From Pseudobutyrivibrio sp. (GTDB lineage Bacteria; Bacillota; Clostridia; Lachnospirales; Lachnospiraceae), in NCBI RefSeq assembly GCF_017471675.1, contig NZ_JAFUSK010000072.1:1-47091 (forward strand): DNA of 47,091 nt, written 5' to 3'. Positions within the stretch are counted from its first letter, which is position 1. Each line of letters begins with the position of its first letter. Under the pieces are notes generated by a model. It was given only the letters and a program-made list of their open reading frames with translations, had not been told where the DNA came from and did no database searches. Below are positions 27,294 to 34,997 of this stretch, in pieces. A program made the translations under genes and the position numbers.

Positions 27294-27438
27294 AGATTAC
27301 AGAGTTTTAAATATATTATTCAACGACACGCTTGCGCTCTGCGAAAAACGTAGCAGTACTAAGCTCACATTACATGTTCGCTAAGTGCTGACGTTTTTCA
27401 AAGGTCTTTTGAATAACATATTTTAAACCCTGTAATCT
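27294..27438. repeat. Structured intergenic element, family R1, copy b (upstream of cysS)
   Basis: A 145-nt hairpin. A 30-bp outer arm, AGATTACAG.GTTT.AAATAT.TTATTCAA (27294-27322), pairs with 27409-27438. An internal GAC/GTC stem then gives way to the loop ACGCTTGCGCTCTGC opposite AAAG. The inner stem is GAAAAACGT with ACGTTTTTC. The loop sequences match copy a (18558-18701); the stems do not. It ends 25 nt before the cysS start. Confidence 0.7.
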
Positions 27439-27461
27439 ACTCACCTAATAATATACTGTAT

Positions 27462-28004
27462 TTATTTACGGGCGCAGCCTGCACAGCCTTCGCAGCTGCG
27501 GGCGCTATCAAATACTACGTTGCTGCCATCATAAAACTCGTAGAGCAAACAGACTGCCTGGGAGCTAATGCCCTCTTCACGCCCTGTAAAGCCTAGGTGT
27601 TCTTCTGTAGTAGCCTTGATATTAACCTGGCTAACATCGATACCAAGACACTTTGCTACGTTTTCTTCCATCTTATCAATGTAAGGACGAAGCTTTGGAG
27701 CCTGGGCGATAACTGTAGCATCCACATTACCAACTACATAACCCTCATCCATAACAAGCTCTCTAACCTGCTCTAAAAGCTTCATGGAATCTGCCCCTTT
27801 ATACTTAGGGTCAGTATCAGGGAAATGTGCCCCTATATCCTTTAATCCTGCTGCACCAAGCACAGCATCCGCTATTGCATGCAAAAGTACATCCGCATCA
27901 GAATGACCAAGTAACCCAAGTGTATGCTCAATCTTCACACCACCTATAATCAAATCTCGGCCTTCCACAAGCTTATGTACATCATAACCTGTACCTATTC
28001 TCAT
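27462..28004 (-). CDS. ispF: 2-C-methyl-D-erythritol 2,4-cyclodiphosphate synthase with Cys-rich tail
   Basis: A 180-residue IspF (EC 4.6.1.12), the cyclising step of the MEP isoprenoid pathway. Zinc ligands in GTGYDVHKL and [31 protein letters not shown], and the C-terminal signature [23 protein letters not shown]. The usual protein ends near residue 157-160; here about 22 extra residues follow, ending [14 protein letters not shown] with a CxxCxxC triad. The extension could bind metal or be redox-active; its role is unknown. It lies upstream of cysS in the same direction, matching the Firmicute ispDF-cysS neighbourhood (ispD is not in the window). Confidence 0.95.
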   Translation of the reverse strand: MRIGTGYDVHKLVEGRDLIIGGVKIEHTLGLLGHSDADVLLHAIADAVLGAAGLKDIGAHFPDTDPKYKGADSMKLLEQVRELVMDEGYVVGNVDATVIAQAPKLRPYIDKMEENVAKCLGIDVSQVNIKATTEEHLGFTGREEGISSQAVCLLYEFYDGSNVVFDSARSCEGCAGCARK

Positions 28005-28103
28005 GCTGCCTCCTAATCTATATAAAACAAATTTATTACCTATTAAACTACAGTATTATATCAAAAAATCCTCAAGTTTAATAGGGGCATTTTAGTAAGA
28101 GAA

Positions 28104-28184
28104 ATGGTGCCCATTTATAGCATGACCGTGTCTGAACTACTTGATTTTCCAGAAATGAACGAAACTAAATTCGAAGACGAATAA
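28104..28184 (+). other. Possible 26-codon small ORF or gene remnant
   Basis: ATG to TAA encoding MVPIYSMTVSELLDFPEMNE followed by TKFEDE. There is no strong ribosome site, but a good terminator follows at once (28186-28219). It resembles nothing I can name with confidence. It may be the 3' end of a decayed gene, since the DNA from 28080 onward is unlike the flanking ispF region. Confidence 0.2.
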
Positions 28185-28185
28185 C

Positions 28186-28219
28186 AAAGTGAATCAATTT
28201 AATATTGAATTCGCTTTTT
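28186..28219 (+). terminator. Intrinsic terminator upstream of the nuclease gene
   Basis: AAAG.GAAT-CAAT pairs with ATTGAATTCGCTTT (one G-T pair, one bulge), followed by TTTTTT. No intact gene precedes it apart from the 26-codon ORF, which suggests a lost upstream gene. Confidence 0.7.
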
Positions 28220-28331
28220 TATTAAATCAATACAAAAATAGTGTATGCATTTTGTTCCATTCTCCGATGTTATATTTCACGCTTTTATAACATTTATAAA
28301 TATAATTTATAACATTAGGAGGTGCCAAGCT

Positions 28332-29228
28332 ATGCGAAATATAACAAAGATTAGAATATCACTTTCAATTATTGTATCTTTTTTATTTGTCTCATTCCTA
28401 CCAGAATTGTCATATCCCGTATTAGCTGAAGGAATTCCACAATATAGTGGACAGGCTTATTATGTAGTTAATAATAATACTCCAGCTTTTGCAGATTCAG
28501 ATAAAACGCGAACTGATGCATTTGAGACCTATTCTGAATTAGATGGACTCGGTCGTTGTGGAGTTGCTTATGCGAATATTAGTAAAGAAATTATGCCAAC
28601 AGAGGAACGCGGTGAAATAGGACAAATCCGTCCATCGGGTTGGCAAACTGTTAAATATAATGATTTGATCGATGGAAACTACTTGTATAATAGATGCCAT
28701 TTAATCGGTTATCAGCTTGCTGGCGAGAACGCAAATGAAAAGAATCTTATTACTGGAACACGCTATCTAAATGTAACAGGAATGTTGCCTTTCGAAAATG
28801 CAGTTGCCGATTACGTAACTAAAACAAATAATCATGTTTTATACCGAGTAACCCCTATCTTTGAAGGAAACAATCTTGTTGCAAGCTATGTGCAGATTGA
28901 AGCATGGTCCGTAGAAGATAATGGTGCTGGCATTAGATATAATGTTTTATGCTATAATGTTCAACCTGGTATCACTATAGATTATTCAAACGGAAATAGT
29001 GTTGCTTCCGCTCAACAAACTGTTGCTGTACCTACACCTAGCCAAACTAGTAGCAATACAGATTTACAGGCTCAAGCTTCTAGCGGTCAAACTGTATACT
29101 TATCTGCTACAGGAAGCTGCTATCACAGCATCAATAACTGCGGCCGTATGAACCCGGCAAAAGCTACTACTACAACAGAAGCAAACGCAGTTTCCCAAGG
29201 TTACAGTAAATGTTCAAAATGTTGGTAA
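28332..29228 (+). CDS. Secreted DNA/RNA non-specific endonuclease (EndA/streptococcal DNA-entry nuclease type)
   Basis: A 298-residue exported nuclease. The signal peptide covers residues 1-33 (basic start, hydrophobic core, cleavage near LAEG). The beta-beta-alpha-metal nuclease domain spans about 70-200, with the catalytic motif YNRCHLIGYQLAGE (His123; NRCH replaces the classic DRGH, as in many Gram-positive relatives). The metal-binding segment is NLITGTRYLNVTGM (Asn147). A Gln/Ser/Thr-rich linker (about 225-262) leads to a C-terminal domain with CYHSINNC and CSKCW, a Cys pattern seen at the end of many such proteins. The start is ATG 28332 with AGGAGGT upstream; an earlier in-frame ATG lacks a ribosome site. 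Likely role: nutrient scavenging or extracellular DNA degradation. AT-rich flanks and isolation suggest accessory origin. Confidence 0.9.
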   Translation: MRNITKIRISLSIIVSFLFVSFLPELSYPVLAEGIPQYSGQAYYVVNNNTPAFADSDKTRTDAFETYSELDGLGRCGVAYANISKEIMPTEERGEIGQIRPSGWQTVKYNDLIDGNYLYNRCHLIGYQLAGENANEKNLITGTRYLNVTGMLPFENAVADYVTKTNNHVLYRVTPIFEGNNLVASYVQIEAWSVEDNGAGIRYNVLCYNVQPGITIDYSNGNSVASAQQTVAVPTPSQTSSNTDLQAQASSGQTVYLSATGSCYHSINNCGRMNPAKATTTTEANAVSQGYSKCSKCW

Positions 29229-29235
29229 GTATATT

Positions 29236-29257
29236 GAGCAGGACTCGGGTCCTGCTC
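29236..29257 (+). terminator. Intrinsic terminator of the nuclease gene
   Basis: GAGCAGGAC-TCGG-GTCCTGCTC followed by TTTAATTT, 7 bases after the stop codon. Confidence 0.9.
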
Positions 29258-29263
29258 TTTAAT

Positions 29264-29870
29264 TTACCACTGTATAATAATATATTTTCTACCAGTGGTA
29301 ATTCAGGTCTCTTTTTACCACTGGTAGGATAGTGTTCACTTTTACAGTGGTAATAATGGCTTTACTTTACCACTGTATATAACATTTTATGCTTGACAGT
29401 GGTAATTTCAAAGATTTTTTACCACTGTATCTATGCCTATTCTCTCCACTGGGGTAATAAACCAGTTCAACTACTATCTCATACATAAAAATCAGGGTAG
29501 ATAGTAAGTATTTTCATCTCAACTACTATCCCCTGCAAAAAAATCATCACAGATAGTAAGTATTTTCAAATCTACTACTATCTCACAACAAAAATCTCCC
29601 TCAGATAGTAACCATTCCAAAATCTACTACTATCCCACTACAAAAATCTCCCTCAGATAGTAACCATTCCAAAATCTACTACTACCCCACTACAAAAATC
29701 TTCCTCAGATAGTAACCATTCCAAAATCTACTACTACCCCACTACAAATATCTCCCTCAGATAGTAACCATTCCAAAATCTACTACTACCCCACTACAAA
29801 TATCTCCCTCAGATAGTAACCATTCCAAAATCTACTACTACCCCACGGAAAAAATCCCCCTAAGATAGTA
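29264..29870. repeat. Tandem array of twelve ~52-bp inverted-repeat units in two families
   Basis: No ORF. Family A units start at 29264, 29315, 29367 and 29419, with arms TTACCACTG...CAGTGGTAA (9-11 bp) around loops of about 18-22 nt; the fourth is degenerate. Family B arms TACTATC...GATAGTA start at 29472, 29524, 29576, 29628, 29680, 29732, 29784 and 29836, exactly 52 bp apart and in phase with family A. Units B3-B7 are nearly identical over the full 52 bp, while A units diverge in loops and spacers. In B5-B8 the left arm is TACTACC, giving a C:A mismatch on the plus strand but a pairable G-U on the minus strand. The array lies between convergent genes (nuclease, hybrid kinase). Function unknown. 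Confidence 0.9.
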
Positions 29871-29871
29871 A

Positions 29872-29903
29872 CAGCGCCCAACCATCAACAAGGTTGGGCG
29901 CTG
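29872..29903 (-). terminator. GC-rich hairpin after the phosphorelay operon
   Basis: Perfect 12-bp stem CAGCGCCCAACC (29872-29883) with GGTTGGGCGCTG (29892-29903). No immediate U-tract on minus; GATTTTTTCC comes about 18 nt later. Probably the 3' end of the kinase operon mRNA, or a boundary of the dyad array. Confidence 0.6.
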
Positions 29904-29922
29904 CTTAACACTAATTATTAAA

Positions 29923-32900
29923 CTAGCCAAGTATTTCTTCCATCTTATCCCAATCAAAGCGCTTAAGGTACTTTTGCAGCTCCTTGAACTTAGCTGCATC
30001 GGCGTCGGGGAGCTTGTATGACATTACCTCATTAATTACCATTTCGGCGCCGTCGTAATCCATCTGTGATACAAGCTCTGTCAAGGCTTCGTAGGCGCTT
30101 GATAGTTCGTCAGCATCAATAGGTAACTTAGCCGCTGCATCAGTATCAGAAGCTTCCTCACCAGCCTTAACCCTTGAGAGGATTTCCTTAAAGCTTCTGT
30201 AGTCAGATAAAAGCTTAGGTGTATTGCTGTTGATGAAGGTTAAATCTTCCTTTTTGCCCGCTTCCTCTAGCTGCTCTGCTAGGGATGACAGCTCCATGGC
30301 ACCTACTATTCTTGCAGAAGATTTAAGGGCATGAACTTTTACAGTGTATAGCCTGATATCATTATCATTTAAAGCCTTTTCTATGGTGTCTGCATTTATA
30401 TCGATAGTATCGTAGAAATCAACTAAGCTATGCTCGTACACAGCAATTCCACCACTGTTTCTAATACCATCCTCCAGCACAATGGCATCTACTTCCTTAA
30501 CCCACTGTAAGTACTCTGGCAATTCCTGAGGTTCGTTTTGAACCTGCTCACTTGCTGGCTTTTTGATGATTTCATCCCCAATATGCTTCATGATAGTTGA
30601 CTCAAGGAATTTACTATCAATAGGCTTTGCTATATAACCTAAGAAGCCGTTTGTTTTATAGAACTGCTCAGCATCCGGCATAGCATTTGCAGTAAGGGCG
30701 TATACAGGAAGATTAGGATACAAGGCCTTTATCTTGCCCATTGTTTCAATACCGTCCATGCCAGGCATCAGGTGATCTAACAGCACTATATGGAACTTCT
30801 CTTTTTCAAGGATTGATAAGCATTCTTCACCACTTGCTGCTGTTGTAATATTAATCTGAGTAGGCTTTAGTAATCCTTTGATTACATTTAGATTCATTGG
30901 ATTGTCGTCTACTACAAGGATTCTTGCATTTGGCGCTATAAACTGAGGTACATAGAATCCCGGTGGAGCCTCCTCGATTCTCTCCTTAAATTTGCCAATA
31001 GGAGTAGGGTCAGTAATCTTTTGTTTAAAGGTAAATATAAACTCTGAACCCTCTCCATATACACTTTCGCACCATAGCTTTCCGCCCATGAGCTCAGCAA
31101 ATCTTCGGGAAATATCAAGTCCTAAGCCTGTGCCTTGAATTCCGCTGTTCTTCTTTTCATCTAAGCGCTCGTATGCGGTAAACAGCTTTTCCAAATCCTC
31201 TGTTCTAACACCTATACCTGTATCTTTAACTGATATTCTAACATCGCAGATATCATCAACAATACTTTCAACCAAAACTGTTAGTGTAAAGCCACCCTTT
31301 TCAGTATACTTAACCGCATTTGTTAAAAGATTTAATACTATCTGCTTAACCTTGCCTCCATCACCATATAGAACCTTTGGGATATTCTCATCAATGTTAA
31401 CATCAAAGCTTAAATCCTTCTGCTCGCTTCTTACTCTAATCATGGTAATGATTGCACGAAGCTGGGTCTCAGGCTCGTAGTCCTGCTCAACCAAATGCAT
31501 CTTGCCAGATTCAATCTTTGAAATATCAAGTATCTCATTTATAAGACTAAGAAGGGACTCAGTAGCCGTACGAATATCCATGGCGTTATTAATAACAGTC
31601 ATAAGATATGGCTTTGGAACCCCTTCTGGATTCTCCCTGAGAATCATTTCGTCCATACCCATAATAGTGTTGATAGGGGTACGAATCTCATGAGAAATAT
31701 TTGCAAGGAAACGGCTCTTAGCGCTATTTGCTCGCTCCGCCTCATCCTTTGCTGCCTGTATCTCATCATACTGACGACGAATAACAGTCCAGGTCATAAC
31801 ACGCCAAACAACAAAACCTGCAAATACTGCAAGAAGAATCAATAGTACAACTCTTACAAGGGTGCGTTCAAAAAACATTGGCTGCTTAACAAGCTTATAC
31901 GTATCATCAATAAGCACCTCAGATGTAGATTCATCAAGTATCTGAATATGTAAGGTGTAGTTACCATATCTCATTCCAGTAAATTCCAAGGTTGACATTG
32001 ACTCCCTGTGAATAGTAAATCCAGGGTCGGTACTATTTTCTAGAAATACTCTAACAAGTGGATTTGTCATAGAATAGTCCAAAACTGCAGGATTAATCTG
32101 GACACGTCCATTGGAAGCAGGAATGATGTATGTTCCATCTAATTCAGGTGCAAGGTTTACATCATCACAGCTTATCCTAGTAACACCCGTTTTGATTCTG
32201 ACATTGCCTGACTTGTAATCATTAATGTTTACTAAAGATACGCCAGTCATTCCTGCAATATAAAGATTTCCATCATCATCTATTGCACTGTATTCAGAAA
32301 GGATCGGCATACTTGTAAGACCATTGGCAAGTGTAAGCAGCCTATAATCCTGCACCTCATTATTTAACATCTCCTCTGCTTTTACCACGTAAATACCGTT
32401 GGATGCTAATACCCAAAGTCCATCATTGTTATCAAAGAAGATATTATCATTATTGTTATAAGGGAAGGTGCTTACATGAGTAATCACCCCATCCTTCATA
32501 TACTCAATACTATTAGATGTAACTATCCAATAAAGCTTACGCTTTTCATCCCATTTTATTCTATTAATTACATCACTTGTAAGTCCATCACTCTTACCCA
32601 GCTTTGTAATATAATCGCCTTTTACCACATAGATTCCATCTCCATCTGTGGCTATGTAAACCTCACCTTCCTGGCCAGTCTGCAAATCCAAAAATACGGT
32701 GTTCTTTATACCAGAGCTTTTGTCAATGCTTCCTACCACCTTAAAATCCTTAATCACGGCCATACCGCCATTGGTAGCAGCAACGATTGTGCCATCCTTA
32801 GCTTCATCTGTACACCTAACCTCATTGCTAGGCATACCATCTGCTTTTGTAAAATTAATGATAGTGCCATCTGCCTTTTGACAGACTACACCTAGACCAT

Positions 32901-34161
32901 TTGTAAAGGTAGAAATCCAAAGATTATTATTAGAATCTTTTGCCACATCTCTTACCTTGGCATTTCCCACGTATTCAGTCAACGCTGTTTCTTCTACAGT
33001 GGTCTTATCCTTGAGATAAATCAAACCTTCATTGGTGCCAATATACAAGGAATCATTATAAAGACATGTGGAATTAACCACCAAATCTTCAATTCCTGCC
33101 TCGGCCGTCACATTGGTGAAATTGTTAGAAACCAGCTTCATAACACCCTGGCGTGATGATGCAATCCAAATGTTTCCTTGATAATCAGCCGTCATCATTT
33201 CTATGCCACTATTTATAGGTGTATTATCTATTACATGAAAGCTTTCATCCTCATCCACATAACCAAATGCGCTTTCCGATGCAACCCAAATGCGATCACA
33301 GGCAGACATAATCCACTTGATTGTATTTAAAGGTGCAACGGAAATTTCCTTCATATCCTCAAGCTTATCGCCATAATTTCCGTAGTATAGCTTATCAGAC
33401 TTAGTGCCAATATAAACTTTCCCATCATTAGTGCTGTCAGCATAGATGTTTGAAATATCAATATCTCCTAATGAATCTCCTGCATAATATGAAGATAATT
33501 GACATGCATTAATAGAAAAGATAGCTCCGGTTTTGGTGTAGCCATAAATGGTACCGTCCTTGCCAGAATCCATCCTTAAGATTCGTTCGCTATTTATTCT
33601 GTCATCATCCAAGTGACAGAGATTTTCGTTGGTATCAACATAGGCAATACCCTCAGTAGTTCCTATGAAGACATTTCCAGCCTCATCCTCTGCAAATGTA
33701 CGTATAGATGAAGATGGAAGCCCTCCCTCAGTTGTTAAATGAACTGCTTCACGATAGGAGTTAAAATATACAACTCCGTTATCATTAGTTCCTACCCAGA
33801 TTCGTTTTTTTGAATCCTCAAAAAGACCTCGCCCACTGGTAAGCCCTTCAGTATTTGTAAATCTAAAAAAGCTGGAACCATCATATCTAATGATTCCACT
33901 GTATCCGCCAATCCAGATATAGCCATCTGAAGCGCCTATAATGAAATTAGCCTCAGATGTAGGAAGCCCATTTTTGGCATCATAAATTTGAGCATAGTAG
34001 CCCATATTATCAAGCTGCTTCGTTGCAGCATAACCTCCGCCAATATTTACTTTCCCCTCTATAGCTGTGGCTTCCTTAGCAAAGCTTGCATTAGCTTGCG
34101 AAACAGCAAATGCAAATATCAATGCAATAAGAGCACATACACTACCTGTCTTTTTTCTCAT
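29923..34161 (-). CDS. Giant hybrid sensor histidine kinase with two-component propeller, REC and HPt domains
   Basis: A 1412-residue one-piece phosphorelay. Signal peptide (1-29); about 14 blade-like Reg_prop repeats forming extracytoplasmic beta-propellers (about 50-690, e.g. [32 protein letters not shown]). A Y_Y_Y-like domain (about 700-760); one TM segment (about 765-785). HisKA with [15 protein letters not shown] (His near 825); HATPase_c ([33 protein letters not shown]). Receiver with [13 protein letters not shown] and [11 protein letters not shown] (Asp near 1125); C-terminal HPt with [12 protein letters not shown] (His near 1277). The layout resembles Bacteroides HTCS sensors of glycan breakdown products, but lacks the AraC output domain. 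Third gene of an operon with a receiver protein and a second hybrid kinase. Ligand unknown; a carbohydrate is a guess from propeller precedent. Confidence 0.93.
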   Translation of the reverse strand: MRKKTGSVCALIALIFAFAVSQANASFAKEATAIEGKVNIGGGYAATKQLDNMGYYAQIYDAKNGLPTSEANFIIGASDGYIWIGGYSGIIRYDGSSFFRFTNTEGLTSGRGLFEDSKKRIWVGTNDNGVVYFNSYREAVHLTTEGGLPSSSIRTFAEDEAGNVFIGTTEGIAYVDTNENLCHLDDDRINSERILRMDSGKDGTIYGYTKTGAIFSINACQLSSYYAGDSLGDIDISNIYADSTNDGKVYIGTKSDKLYYGNYGDKLEDMKEISVAPLNTIKWIMSACDRIWVASESAFGYVDEDESFHVIDNTPINSGIEMMTADYQGNIWIASSRQGVMKLVSNNFTNVTAEAGIEDLVVNSTCLYNDSLYIGTNEGLIYLKDKTTVEETALTEYVGNAKVRDVAKDSNNNLWISTFTNGLGVVCQKADGTIINFTKADGMPSNEVRCTDEAKDGTIVAATNGGMAVIKDFKVVGSIDKSSGIKNTVFLDLQTGQEGEVYIATDGDGIYVVKGDYITKLGKSDGLTSDVINRIKWDEKRKLYWIVTSNSIEYMKDGVITHVSTFPYNNNDNIFFDNNDGLWVLASNGIYVVKAEEMLNNEVQDYRLLTLANGLTSMPILSEYSAIDDDGNLYIAGMTGVSLVNINDYKSGNVRIKTGVTRISCDDVNLAPELDGTYIIPASNGRVQINPAVLDYSMTNPLVRVFLENSTDPGFTIHRESMSTLEFTGMRYGNYTLHIQILDESTSEVLIDDTYKLVKQPMFFERTLVRVVLLILLAVFAGFVVWRVMTWTVIRRQYDEIQAAKDEAERANSAKSRFLANISHEIRTPINTIMGMDEMILRENPEGVPKPYLMTVINNAMDIRTATESLLSLINEILDISKIESGKMHLVEQDYEPETQLRAIITMIRVRSEQKDLSFDVNIDENIPKVLYGDGGKVKQIVLNLLTNAVKYTEKGGFTLTVLVESIVDDICDVRISVKDTGIGVRTEDLEKLFTAYERLDEKKNSGIQGTGLGLDISRRFAELMGGKLWCESVYGEGSEFIFTFKQKITDPTPIGKFKERIEEAPPGFYVPQFIAPNARILVVDDNPMNLNVIKGLLKPTQINITTAASGEECLSILEKEKFHIVLLDHLMPGMDGIETMGKIKALYPNLPVYALTANAMPDAEQFYKTNGFLGYIAKPIDSKFLESTIMKHIGDEIIKKPASEQVQNEPQELPEYLQWVKEVDAIVLEDGIRNSGGIAVYEHSLVDFYDTIDINADTIEKALNDNDIRLYTVKVHALKSSARIVGAMELSSLAEQLEEAGKKEDLTFINSNTPKLLSDYRSFKEILSRVKAGEEASDTDAAAKLPIDADELSSAYEALTELVSQMDYDGAEMVINEVMSYKLPDADAAKFKELQKYLKRFDWDKMEEILG

Positions 34162-34224
34162 ATTCGAATTATATAAAAGAAGAATCTACAAACTGTTAAC
34201 AAATTATTGTATGTTTGTGAAGTG

Positions 34225-34980
34225 TTACCCCATAAAGAAAACCTTAAGCTTATTTAACAGCTCATCCTTACCTATTGTCTTGAGGAAGTACCCCTGTGGA
34301 TTAAGAGCAAGGACTGCCATTACGCTTTCCTTATCATCCCTTCCTGTCAAAAACATTACAGGGATGTTCTTAGTGTCGTCATCAGCCCTAAGCATTTCAA
34401 GCACCTGTGGACCATCTGTAACAGGCATCTCATAATCAAGCAGAATCAAATCCACCTTGTTGTTGCTTCCTAGCCATTTAATTGCTCGTAGTCCCGATGT
34501 TGCCATAGATACCTTGTAAGAATCCTTAAGCCATTCCCTGACAAGACTCATATAGTTTGGGTCATCATCCACTATAAGGATGCTCCTTTTAAACTCATCT
34601 GCTGCAGCCTGCTTGGTATAGGCATTAACACAATCGATATAGGTATCATAATCAAGTGGTCTTGATAGAATCTTATAAATCAATTGTGAAGGAATACTCG
34701 ATGCAACCTCATTAGTATCTACAGGGTCCCCTATAAGGATAATTTGTTTATCATCATCCTCCATTTTATCTACCAGGAATGTACGAATGTCATCCTCTAG
34801 TCTATCATCCGGCTCCATGTAAAAGGTAACAAGAGCTGTTTCATCCCAAAGATCATGAATTAAATCAAGCTTAGTGGTAACAAATTTGGCATCAATATCT
34901 GCATCAGCCAGTTTCTTTAAAAGGACTCTAATTATGAATGATTCCTTTGAGCCTATTATAAGTATTTTGTTCTGTTCCAT
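34225..34980 (-). CDS. Response regulator with N-terminal pseudo-receiver and C-terminal receiver, no output domain
   Basis: A 251-residue protein. The C-terminal half is an intact CheY-like receiver: SILIVDDDPNYMSLVREW (acid pocket), LLDYEMPVTDG (phospho-acceptor Asp near 181), MFLTGRDD (Thr switch) and FLKTIGKDEL (Lys). The N-terminal half (about 1-118) starts KILIIGSKESFIIRVLLKKL and looks like a receiver fold that has lost its acid pocket. No DNA-binding, GGDEF or other output domain follows. It sits between two hybrid kinases (17-bp and 63-bp gaps) and could be a shared phosphate sink, a competitor, or a protein-interaction output. Confidence 0.88.
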   Translation of the reverse strand: MEQNKILIIGSKESFIIRVLLKKLADADIDAKFVTTKLDLIHDLWDETALVTFYMEPDDRLEDDIRTFLVDKMEDDDKQIILIGDPVDTNEVASSIPSQLIYKILSRPLDYDTYIDCVNAYTKQAAADEFKRSILIVDDDPNYMSLVREWLKDSYKVSMATSGLRAIKWLGSNNKVDLILLDYEMPVTDGPQVLEMLRADDDTKNIPVMFLTGRDDKESVMAVLALNPQGYFLKTIGKDELLNKLKVFFMG

Positions 34981-34997
34981 AATCCCCTCCGACGTCC

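Noticed and set aside
27269-27461. T-box leader of cysS
   Set aside because: No T-box sequence (AGGGTGG...) or specifier-loop layout is seen; the region is a single long R1 hairpin.
28245-28331. Upstream in-frame extension of the nuclease from 28245
   Set aside because: No ribosome site at 28245, whereas 28332 has AGGAGGT and gives a clean signal peptide.
29264-29870. CRISPR array
   Set aside because: Whole 52-bp units are repeated, including what would be spacers; there are two arm families and no cas genes.
29264-29870. Integron attC cassette array
   Set aside because: No ORFs between the inverted repeats and no integrase in the window; units are far too short to be cassettes.
32476-32895. 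139-codon plus-strand ORF inside the propeller kinase
   Set aside because: Antisense shadow; sequence has no recognisable fold and no ribosome site.
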